Source: JBHYDC01 sp051861205 | GTDB taxonomy: Bacteria > Pseudomonadota > Alphaproteobacteria > Rhizobiales > Pleomorphomonadaceae | Direction: 5' to 3' | Length of the DNA: 64,000 bases | Assembly: GCA_051861205.1 (NCBI GenBank) | Contig: JBHYDC010000005.1 | Location: forward strand, 141,535-205,534 | Shown: piece after piece, positions 10,452 through 18,189 of the stretch | Layout: every line of letters begins with the position of its first letter | How positions within the stretch are numbered: position 1 is the stretch's first letter | Position numbers and translations under genes: made by a program | Notes under the pieces: model-generated | The model's database searches: none | Seen by the model: only the letters and a program-made list of their open reading frames with translations | Told to the model about the DNA's origin: nothing

Positions 10452-10952
10452 GTGCAACTCGACCTGTCATCCCTGACCTTCCTGGTCGTGGAAGATAGTG
10501 CCTATATGCGAACGATCCTGCGGACGATGTTGCAGGGCTTCGGCGCGCGCCGAATCGTGGAGGCGGAAGACGGCGCCTCCGGCCTCGAAGCCATGGACCG
10601 GGCCAATCCAGACATCCTCATTCTCGATTGGGTGATGCCCATCCTCGACGGGGCGGACATGGTTCGTATGATCCGCGTTCCAACCAACCCCTTCGCCTAC
10701 ATCCCCATCATCATGGTCACCGGCCACACCGAGCGCAGCCGGATCATCGAAGCCCGCCGCCTCGGCATTCACGAGATGCTGTGCAAGCCGATTTCGGCGA
10801 AATCGCTCTATCAGCGCATCCAAAGCGTCATCCTGTCGCCGCGCGACTTCGTGAAGACGCCCACCTATTTCGGCCCCGCCCCGCGCGAGATCCGCAACCG
10901 TCAGAACATCTGGCAGGCCCGGCCCGGCGACGAGAAGGCCGTGGTCGGCTAG
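10452..10952 (+). CDS. Single receiver-domain response regulator
   Basis: A CheY-like receiver of about 120 residues followed by a 45-residue basic tail without a recognisable output domain. The acidic pair is Glu14-Asp15 (VVEDS), the phosphoacceptor Asp59 (LILDWVMP), and the conserved Thr/Lys are in MVTGH and CKPIS. I start it at GTG 10452, which has GAGGAG eight bases upstream; an in-frame ATG at 10425 has no ribosome site. No histidine kinase is adjacent, so the partner is unknown. It is transcribed away from hemA across the region holding the FNR/FixK box. Confidence 0.85.
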   Translation: MQLDLSSLTFLVVEDSAYMRTILRTMLQGFGARRIVEAEDGASGLEAMDRANPDILILDWVMPILDGADMVRMIRVPTNPFAYIPIIMVTGHTERSRIIEARRLGIHEMLCKPISAKSLYQRIQSVILSPRDFVKTPTYFGPAPREIRNRQNIWQARPGDEKAVVG

Positions 10953-11446
10953 CCGTAAAGCCGCATCACCGAAACGTGAACATATCATTAATCATCTGTT
11001 AACTACGTATGGCGCCCACGCCGGTCGCCGTGAATCGGGCGCGCCAAGCCCCGCCATGTTCAACCTGCACTAGGCGAAGCGGCGCTCTGCGCTCAACGTC
11101 CTCATCCGCACAGGCAAGCCCCGGCCGAAGCAGGCGGCGCTATTCGTCAGTTTTATCAACTCGCATCGGCAGGACTTCGCCTGTTGCTGCATGGCTATTT
11201 GCAACTACGGGTTATCCCGACCCTTGCGTCCATTCCACTCCAAATCCGCCGCATTTCAGCGCCGCCCTCACTGCGGGAGCGCAGGGAACCGGCCTTTCCA
11301 CCGGCACTACAGCCGCTTAACGCCCTCGCCGCCTGCAACCACAGCGCACTTTGAGCGTTCTACCAACGCGCCCGGCATGGCTTACCCGCCGGGGTCATCA
11401 AAGCAGGGGCAATCGCCGCGTCCTGCTCGCCATGGGGAACATCGCC
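10953..11446. other. Gene-poor stretch
   Basis: About 490 bases between the receiver gene and the small secreted protein. Open frames here have unnatural composition (Ser/Pro/Thr/Arg-rich) and no ribosome sites. The first part is AT-rich (10970-11010, containing TAACTACGTAT) and might hold a promoter. I see no RNA gene or repeat. Confidence 0.5.
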
Positions 11447-11854
11447 ATGATCAGAACCGCACGGCTCACCGGCATCACCTTGATCGTTCTTGCAGGCTTC
11501 GGCACGGCTGCCGGCATCGCCGCCATGGGGGAAACCCGCGATCCCGGTCTCACCCTTGCCCCGCGCGTTCAGATCTCCAGCGCTCTACCGGCCACGGCCG
11601 CTGGACCGCCCGTCGCCCAGGCCCCCGGCGTCTGCGACGTCACGCTCCAGCTCGGCAGCGCCATCGCTCCCGCTCAAAACCAAGCCACGCCCGTCGAGAT
11701 GACCATGAAGCCGAACGAGGCCATGAGCCTCGACATCTCCGGTTCCTCAGGCCTCTCGGTCGTCTGCGGCTCCGGCTTTAGCAGCGACACGCCGACCAGC
11801 GAGCCCATGCCCGAGATTGCCCTTGCGAAAGCGGACGGCATCGCCGGGTTCTGA
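11447..11854 (+). CDS. Small secreted protein of unknown function
   Basis: A 135-residue product with an N-terminal signal or anchor, MIRTARLTGITLIVLAGFGTAAGIAAMGE, followed by a soluble low-complexity region rich in Ala, Pro and Ser. Two cysteines (in GVCDVTLQLG and LSVVCGSGF) are about 47 residues apart and could form a periplasmic disulfide. GVCDVTLQLGSAIAP...MSLDISGSSGLSVVCG suggests a small beta domain. I use ATG 11447, which has GGGGAA upstream; ATG 11432 is also possible. It ends four bases before the convergent RND pump gene. I do not recognise the family. Confidence 0.55.
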   Translation: MIRTARLTGITLIVLAGFGTAAGIAAMGETRDPGLTLAPRVQISSALPATAAGPPVAQAPGVCDVTLQLGSAIAPAQNQATPVEMTMKPNEAMSLDISGSSGLSVVCGSGFSSDTPTSEPMPEIALAKADGIAGF

Positions 11855-11857
11855 TCG

Positions 11858-14800
11858 TCACTCCGCCGGCTGCGCCAAAGCGTCCTGCTCCTCGCCCGGC
11901 GCCGCCGCTTTCTTGTCGGCGTGCGAAATCAGTGTGTAGAACATCGGCACGACGAACAGCGTGAAGATCGTGCCCACGCTCATGCCCGTCGCGATCACCA
12001 GCCCCAGCGAGTAGCGCGCCGCAGCCCCTGCACCCTCGGCGATGATCAGCGGCACCACGCCCAGCACCATTGCCGCCGTCGTCATCAGGATCGGGCGCAA
12101 GCGCACCCTGGCCGCCTCCACGATCGCCTCATATTTGGAAAGGCCACGGCTTTCCCGCAAATCGTTGGCAAATTCCGTCATCAGAATGCCGTGCTTGGTG
12201 ATCAGCCCCACCAGCGTTATCAGGCCCACCTGCGTGTAGATGTTCAGCGTCCCGAGCCCCAGATTGAGCGGCACCATCGCTCCGAACACCGACAGCGGCA
12301 CCGACATCATGATGATGAACGGATCGCGGAAACTCTCGAACTGCGCGGCGAGCACAAGATAGATCACCACCACCGCCAGTCCAAAGGCCACCAGCAGCGT
12401 ATTGCCCGCCTCGACCTCCAGCCGCGACTGGCCGGCATACTCCACGAAATAGCCCTCCGGCATCACCTGGCTCGCAATGCGCTGCATCTCGGCCAGCGCA
12501 TCGCCGGTCGTCACACCCGGCCTCGGCAGCGCCGATATGGTCGCGGAATTGAGCTGATTGAACTGCTCGATCGCCGGCGCTGAGGCTTCCGTGGTGATCG
12601 TCACCACGGACGACAGCGGCACCATCGCCCCGGATTGGCTGCGCACGAAAAACGCCCCCAGGCTTTCCGGATTGAGCCGATATTGCTGCGGCACCTGCGG
12701 GATGATCTCGTAGGCGCGGCTGTCCCGGTCGAATTTGGACACCGAGCTCTCGCCCACCAGAATATTCAGCGTATTGCCGATATCCGCCACCGCCACGCCA
12801 AGCGCCGCCGCCCGGTTACGGTCAATCAACACGCGCGCCTTCGGGGCGTCATAGGACACTGAATTCTGCACCACGATGAACCGGCCGGACTGCTCGGCCT
12901 TCGCCTTGATATCGTCGGCCACCTCGAACACCCGCTCGGCCGCCTCGGTGGACTGGATCACGAACTGCACCGGCAACCCGCCGCCCGAACCCGGCAGCGA
13001 TGGAATGGCGAACACGAAGCCCTCCATGCCCGTCTGCTTGTTGAGCCGGGCCTGCAAGTCCTGCTGCACTTGCGCTTGGCTTTCCTCCCGCTCACCCCAG
13101 GGCTTCAGGACCCACCCGACGAAGCCACCGTTCGGCGTCGGATCCCCCATCACCTGGAACCGTGCCTCCAGCGAGGGCACGTCCTCCGTGAGCTTGTCGA
13201 TCTCCTCGCCGTATTTCGCAGAATACTCCGCGGTCGCATATTGCGGACCGGTCATCACGCCGAACAGTGCGCCCTGATCTTCCTCGGGCGCCAGTTCCGT
13301 CGTCGTGTTCAAGAAGAGGTAGACGGATGTTGCCATCAGCGCCACCACCACCGTCAGCGTCACCGGCCGGTAATTCAGCGATCCCGTCAGCCAGCGCGCA
13401 TAGCGGCTCGCCAGCCGCTCGAAGGTCCGGTCCACAAAGCCCGCGAAGCCGCTGTTATGGCCCGCCTTCAGCAGCCGGCCGGACATCATGGGCGACAGCG
13501 TCACCGCCACGAAACCGGATATGATCACCGCGCCGGCCAGCGTGAAGGCAAATTCGCGGAACAGCGAACCGGTCACGCCCTGTGTGAAACCGATCGGCGC
13601 ATAGACCGCCGCCAGCGTGATTGTCATCGCGACCACGGGCCCGAAGATCTCCCGCATCCCCACGATCGCCGCATCCAGGGGCCGTATGCCCTCCTCGATA
13701 TGCCGGTGGATGTTCTCCACCACCACGATCGCATCGTCCACCACCAGCCCGATCGCAAGCACCATGGCCAGCAGCGTCAGCGTGTTCAGCGAATAGTCGA
13801 GCGCCCACAAAAAGAAGCACACCCCGATCAGCGACAGCGGGATCGTCACGATCGGGATCACCACCGAGCGGAAGGATCCTATGAACACCAGGATCACCAG
13901 CACCACGATCGCCACCGCTTCGCCGATCGTGGTGAACACCTCCTCGATCGATGCCGAGATCGCCTCGGTCGAGTCATAGACCAGCGTGATGTTCGTCCCG
14001 GCCGGCAGGCTGTCCTGAATCACAGGCAGTTCGTCCCGCACCAAAGCGGCCGTATCCAGCGGGTTGGCCGAGGGCGTTGGAAACACGCCGATGAACACGC
14101 CCTGCAATCCGTTGAAGCGCACCGTCACGTCGGAGGATTCCGCCCCCAGTTCCACCTTCGCCACATCGCGCAGCCGAACGACCTCGTCGCCGCTCGCGCG
14201 AATGGGCAGCGCGCCGAAGGCTTCGGGCGTTTGCAGCGTGGTCTGAGTCTCGATCGCATAGGCGAAATACTGGTTCTCCGTGCTTCCCGGCGCCGAAAGG
14301 AAGTTGGATTCGACGATCGCCCTCAGCACATCCGCCGCCGTCACCCCGTGAGAGGCAAGCTGCAACGGATCGATCCACACCCGCATCGCGAATTCCTGGC
14401 CGCCCAGGATCTGCGCGTCCGCCACACCCTCCACCGTGGCAAGCCGGGGCTGGATCACGCGGGTGATGTATTCGGTAATCTCGCGCGCATTCATCCGCTC
14501 CGACTGCACCGCCAGATACATCAGCGCGAATTGCTGGCCGGTGCCCTTCACGATCACCGGATCCTCCGCCTCGACCGGCAAGTCTCCGCGCACCTCCTGC
14601 ACCTTGGAGGTCACCTCCGTCATCGCCTTGTCGGGATCGGTGTTGAGGCGCATGTGCACCGTCACCGTGGAAAGGCTCTGGCGCGCCTGCGACGTCACAT
14701 AATCCACGCCCTCGGCCGACGACACCGCTTTGGCGATCGGCGTGGTGATGAACCCTTGGATCAGCTCCGGCGCGGCGCCGGGATAGCTGGTCGTGATCGT

Positions 14801-14935
14801 GATCACGGTCTCCTCCACCTCCGGGTATTGGCGGATCGACATGTTGAAAATGCCCTGCGCCCCAACCAGCAGGATCATCAGCGACACGACCGTGGAGAGA
14901 ACCGGCCGCCGGATGAAGAGTTCGGAGAAGTTCAT
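11858..14935 (-). CDS. RND efflux pump permease (AcrB/MexB-like, HAE1 class)
   Basis: A 1025-residue inner-membrane proton antiporter that exports hydrophobic or amphiphilic compounds. It begins MNFSELFIRRPVLSTVVSLMILL and has the usual twelve membrane segments with two large periplasmic loops. The proton relay pair is in GLVVDDAIVVVENIHRH, and the C-terminal half repeats the fold (GLITKHGILMTEFAND). Size and motifs fit the HAE1 drug-export class rather than the heavy-metal class. It overlaps the upstream adaptor gene by four bases (ATGA), so the two are one operon. No outer-membrane TolC-type gene and no TetR repressor lie beside it. Confidence 0.96.
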   Translation of the reverse strand: MNFSELFIRRPVLSTVVSLMILLVGAQGIFNMSIRQYPEVEETVITITTSYPGAAPELIQGFITTPIAKAVSSAEGVDYVTSQARQSLSTVTVHMRLNTDPDKAMTEVTSKVQEVRGDLPVEAEDPVIVKGTGQQFALMYLAVQSERMNAREITEYITRVIQPRLATVEGVADAQILGGQEFAMRVWIDPLQLASHGVTAADVLRAIVESNFLSAPGSTENQYFAYAIETQTTLQTPEAFGALPIRASGDEVVRLRDVAKVELGAESSDVTVRFNGLQGVFIGVFPTPSANPLDTAALVRDELPVIQDSLPAGTNITLVYDSTEAISASIEEVFTTIGEAVAIVVLVILVFIGSFRSVVIPIVTIPLSLIGVCFFLWALDYSLNTLTLLAMVLAIGLVVDDAIVVVENIHRHIEEGIRPLDAAIVGMREIFGPVVAMTITLAAVYAPIGFTQGVTGSLFREFAFTLAGAVIISGFVAVTLSPMMSGRLLKAGHNSGFAGFVDRTFERLASRYARWLTGSLNYRPVTLTVVVALMATSVYLFLNTTTELAPEEDQGALFGVMTGPQYATAEYSAKYGEEIDKLTEDVPSLEARFQVMGDPTPNGGFVGWVLKPWGEREESQAQVQQDLQARLNKQTGMEGFVFAIPSLPGSGGGLPVQFVIQSTEAAERVFEVADDIKAKAEQSGRFIVVQNSVSYDAPKARVLIDRNRAAALGVAVADIGNTLNILVGESSVSKFDRDSRAYEIIPQVPQQYRLNPESLGAFFVRSQSGAMVPLSSVVTITTEASAPAIEQFNQLNSATISALPRPGVTTGDALAEMQRIASQVMPEGYFVEYAGQSRLEVEAGNTLLVAFGLAVVVIYLVLAAQFESFRDPFIIMMSVPLSVFGAMVPLNLGLGTLNIYTQVGLITLVGLITKHGILMTEFANDLRESRGLSKYEAIVEAARVRLRPILMTTAAMVLGVVPLIIAEGAGAAARYSLGLVIATGMSVGTIFTLFVVPMFYTLISHADKKAAAPGEEQDALAQPAE

Positions 14936-16101
14936 AACGCGTCCCCCGTCGCCGCCACCTTGTCGGCGCCTTGGTTGGAAATCGCCACGGGACTGCCGTT
15001 CGAAAGCCGGTTCTGCCCGGCCGTCACCACCTCGGCCCCGGTCTCTAGCCCGCCCGTGATTTCGATCTGATCGCCCGTGCGCCGGCCGACGTCCACGAAC
15101 ACCTGCCGTGCCATAAATTTCGGCGCGGCATCGTCATCCGCCGCCACGGCCCCGGTTTCCGCCGGCGCAGCGCCATTCGCCGCCGTCTTCTCCTCCGGCT
15201 GCACCACATAGACGTAGGTTCCGTAGAGCGACGTCACCACCGCCGTCTGCGGCAGCGCCAGCACGTTGTGCTCCTCCGGCAAGATCACGCGCACGTTGAT
15301 GAACTGCCCCGGCCGCAGGTTGCCGTCGAGGTTGCCGACCTCCGCTTGCACCGACACCAGCCGCGACGCCGGGTCGATTTTCGGGTCGATGCCGGTGATG
15401 CGGCCGCTATAGGTCATTTCGTCCGGCGAGGTGCCGAAGCGGGCGGCTTGGCCCACATGGATCAGCGGGAATTGCTGCTCGGGCACCGTGAAATCCGCCT
15501 TCATGTTGTCGAGGTCCTGCAGCGTTGCGATCACGGTGCCGGGTTCGATGTATTGCCCCACATCCACCCGAACGATGCCCGTGGTCCCCGCAAAGGGGGC
15601 CTTGATGTCCTTCTTGTCGATCACAGCCTTCAGCCGTTCGAGCAGCGAGCGCGAGGCTTCAAGCTGCGCCGTCGCCGTCTGCAATGTCGCCGCAGTGTTG
15701 ACGCCGCGCGTCGCCAGCGCCTTCGCTCGGTCGAGGCTCTGGCGATCACGCACCATCGCCGCTTCGGCCGCGATCAGATCGGCGCGCTCCACGTCGGTGT
15801 CGAGCAGCACCATCGACTGCCGGGCTTTCACCCGCTCGTTCGGCTTGAACTTGATTTCCTCCACCACGCCGCTCGCCTGGCTCGCCACATCCACGCCCTG
15901 GCGCGCATACACCGTGCCCACCGCCTCGATGCCCGGCGTCCACGTCACCGGTTCGGCCTTCACCGTCGACACCGCCACCGTCGGACGCGGCATGTTGGCG
16001 AAAAAGTCCGATATCGCCTGCGCACGGAATATGTTGAAACCGACAAGCCCGCCGCAAACAATCACAAGCAAAACCAGTGCAATGATAAACCGCTTGACCA
16101 T
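14932..16101 (-). CDS. RND pump periplasmic adaptor (HlyD/MFP family)
   Basis: A 389-residue membrane fusion protein with an N-terminal signal/anchor (MVKRFIIALVLLVIVCGGLVGFNIF). The lipoyl half-motifs (VDVASQASGVVEEIKFKPNERV and IKAPFAGTTGIVRVDVGQYIEPG) flank an alpha-helical hairpin at about 100-160, followed by the beta-barrel domain and a membrane-proximal domain. An Ala/Asp/Glu-rich insert (AANGAAPAETGAVAADDDA) near residue 310 is unusual but looks like a flexible linker. It links the permease encoded next in the operon to an outer-membrane channel that must be encoded elsewhere. Confidence 0.94.
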   Translation of the reverse strand: MVKRFIIALVLLVIVCGGLVGFNIFRAQAISDFFANMPRPTVAVSTVKAEPVTWTPGIEAVGTVYARQGVDVASQASGVVEEIKFKPNERVKARQSMVLLDTDVERADLIAAEAAMVRDRQSLDRAKALATRGVNTAATLQTATAQLEASRSLLERLKAVIDKKDIKAPFAGTTGIVRVDVGQYIEPGTVIATLQDLDNMKADFTVPEQQFPLIHVGQAARFGTSPDEMTYSGRITGIDPKIDPASRLVSVQAEVGNLDGNLRPGQFINVRVILPEEHNVLALPQTAVVTSLYGTYVYVVQPEEKTAANGAAPAETGAVAADDDAAPKFMARQVFVDVGRRTGDQIEITGGLETGAEVVTAGQNRLSNGSPVAISNQGADKVAATGDAL

Positions 16102-16624
16102 GATTCACACTCGTAACTATTTCAAACGCACCGCACCTAGCGGAATAACAAGCAGTGTATTTGGATAACTCCGGTAAGAGACTTATGTTACATCGCCAAA
16201 AATGGGCGACAAAATCTGTGATGGACAGCACATTTAAACAAAACGAAAATTTGTGAAGCGTAAACTTCCGAATTTTACCTACTTATTTCTAGGTATACTG
16301 GTCGTTACCGCGAGAGCGAGCGAAGGTTTTCGACGATGAATCTATGCAGGTGTCGAACGGCCTGCCGAACGTGTCGACACCATAGGGCTCCACGGCACAG
16401 GACCAACGCTTCTCGACGGCGATCGGACCTTCCCCGAAGTGACCCCGGCCGCACCGGGATGACCCAGGCCGAGCCGGAGCCGTCACACCCGCCCCCCAAC
16501 ACGCCCCTTCCATTTCCGACACAAATGTCGCATTCGTTCAAATCAACCGCCGTAGACGCGCATTCCGTTCGGGGCTCTCCCGGGGGATAGTGCAGGCTGA
16601 TTTGATTTGGACGATGGCGCTTCC
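16102..16624. other. AT-rich divergent promoter region
   Basis: A 523-base gap between the divergent RND operon and soxB. The part from about 16115 to 16310 is markedly AT-rich (for example TTTAAACAAAACGAAAATTTGTG), fitting promoters on both sides. The rest, 16330-16600, is GC-rich and has only weak open frames on the minus strand (16289-16541), which I do not accept. No regulator gene is present. Confidence 0.5.
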
Positions 16625-17878
16625 ATGCAGAAGTTTTCGCTCTTCTCGCTCATCGGCCAGGCCTTCAAAGGCCATCAGGGCTGGGGTCCGCAGTGGCGGC
16701 AACCGGCCCTAAAACCGGCCTATGATGTCGTGATCGTTGGCGCGGGCGGGCACGGCCTTGCCACCGCCTATTACCTCGCCAAGGAGCACGGCATCCGCAA
16801 TGTCGCCGTCATTGAGCGCGGCTGGCTCGGCGGCGGCAACACCGGGCGCAACACCACCATCATCCGCTCGAACTACCTGTTCGACGAAAGCGCCGCCCTT
16901 TACGACCACGCCCTGAAGCTCTGGGACAATCTCTCCCAGGAACTCAACTACAACGTCATGTATTCCGCGCGCGGCGTCATGATGCTCGCGCACACCATCC
17001 ACGACGTTCAGTCCGCCAAGCGGCATATCCACGCCAACCGCCTCAACGGCGTCGACAACGAATGGCTGACGCCTGAAGAGGCCGCCGCCTTCTGCCCCGG
17101 CCTCAACATCTCGGCGGATATTCGCTACCCCATCCTCGGCGCAGCCCTCCAGCGGCGCGGCGGCACCGCCCGTCACGACGCCGTCGCTTGGGGTTACGCC
17201 CGCGCAGCCGACGCGCTCGGCGTCGACATCATCCAGAACTGCGAGGTCACCGGCATCCGCCGCGACGCCACAGGCCGCGTCACCGGCGTCGACACGTCCA
17301 AGGGCTTCGTCGCCACAGCTAAGGTCGGCGTGGTCGCCGCCGGGCACACCTCGGTCGTCATGGACATGGCCGGCGTTCGCATGCCGCTCGAAAGCTATCC
17401 GCTTCAGGCGCTGGTGTCGGAGCCGGTCAAGCCCGCCGTCTCCTGCGTCATCATGTCGAACACGATCCACGCCTATATCTCGCAGTCCGACAAGGGCGAG
17501 CTTGTCATCGGCGCCGGCACCGACGCCTACACCAGCTACACCCAGCGCGGCGCGCTCCACGTGTCCGAGCACACGCTCGACGCCATTTGCGAGCTGTTCC
17601 CGATGTTCCGCCGCATGCGCATGCTACGCAATTGGGGCGGCATCGTCGACGTCACGCCTGACCGCTCGCCAATCCTGTCGAAAACCCCCGTTCCCGGCCT
17701 TTACGTCAACTGCGGCTGGGGCACCGGCGGCTTCAAGGCGACGCCGGGGTCCGGCAACGTCTTTGCCCACACCATCGCCCGCGACGAGCCGCACCCGATC
17801 AACGCCCCCTTCACCCTCGACCGCTTCCGCGACGGCTTCCTCATCGACGAAGCCGCCGCCGCAGCCGTCGCGCACTGA
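16625..17878 (+). CDS. soxB: Sarcosine oxidase, beta subunit
   Basis: The beta subunit of the heterotetrameric sarcosine oxidase carries FAD, the covalent FMN and the amine oxidising site that demethylates sarcosine to glycine. The 417-residue protein begins MQKFSLFSLIGQAFKGHQGW, has the Rossmann dinucleotide motif VVIVGAGGHGLATAYYLA near 34-50, and TGRNTTIIRSNY. His184 in TARHDAVAWGYARAA corresponds by motif to the histidine that binds FMN covalently. The start is ATG 16625; a TTG 18 bases upstream is less likely. First gene of soxBDAG. Confidence 0.95.
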   Translation: MQKFSLFSLIGQAFKGHQGWGPQWRQPALKPAYDVVIVGAGGHGLATAYYLAKEHGIRNVAVIERGWLGGGNTGRNTTIIRSNYLFDESAALYDHALKLWDNLSQELNYNVMYSARGVMMLAHTIHDVQSAKRHIHANRLNGVDNEWLTPEEAAAFCPGLNISADIRYPILGAALQRRGGTARHDAVAWGYARAADALGVDIIQNCEVTGIRRDATGRVTGVDTSKGFVATAKVGVVAAGHTSVVMDMAGVRMPLESYPLQALVSEPVKPAVSCVIMSNTIHAYISQSDKGELVIGAGTDAYTSYTQRGALHVSEHTLDAICELFPMFRRMRMLRNWGGIVDVTPDRSPILSKTPVPGLYVNCGWGTGGFKATPGSGNVFAHTIARDEPHPINAPFTLDRFRDGFLIDEAAAAAVAH

Positions 17879-17889
17879 GCGGCCCCGCC

Positions 17890-18189
17890 ATGCTGATCAT
17901 CCATTGCCCGCATTGCGGCCCGCGCCCCGAGCTTGAATTCCGCTACGGCGGCGAAGCGCACGTGCCCCGCCCCGCCGCCACCGAAACGCTCGACGACCAA
18001 ACCGTCGCCGACCGCCTCTACCACCGCACCAATTCGAAGGGCATTCACTTCGAACGCTGGCGGCATATCCACGGCTGCGGAAAATTCTTCAACGCCGTGC
18101 GCGACACCACGACGGATTTCTTCCTCGCCACCTACCTGCCGGGTGAGCCGAAGCCCGACATCGCAACCTTCGATGAGCGCCGTTCGTGA
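17890..18189 (+). CDS. soxD: Sarcosine oxidase, delta subunit
   Basis: A 99-residue protein beginning MLIIHCPHCGPRPELEFRYGGEAH, the SoxD signature. Cys6, Cys9, His and Cys in HIHGCGKFFN form the structural zinc site of the small delta subunit, which stabilises the heterotetramer. It follows soxB by 11 bases and overlaps soxA by four bases (GTGA). Confidence 0.95.
   Translation: MLIIHCPHCGPRPELEFRYGGEAHVPRPAATETLDDQTVADRLYHRTNSKGIHFERWRHIHGCGKFFNAVRDTTTDFFLATYLPGEPKPDIATFDERRS

Noticed and set aside
13070..15070. 666-codon plus-strand open frame opposite the RND permease
   Set aside because: Composition is dominated by Arg, His, Gln and Asp, typical of the reverse complement of a membrane-protein gene; the RND reading is unmistakable.
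16289..16541. Two overlapping minus-strand frames between the RND operon and soxB
   Set aside because: No ribosome site, no plausible domain, and the region fits a divergent promoter.
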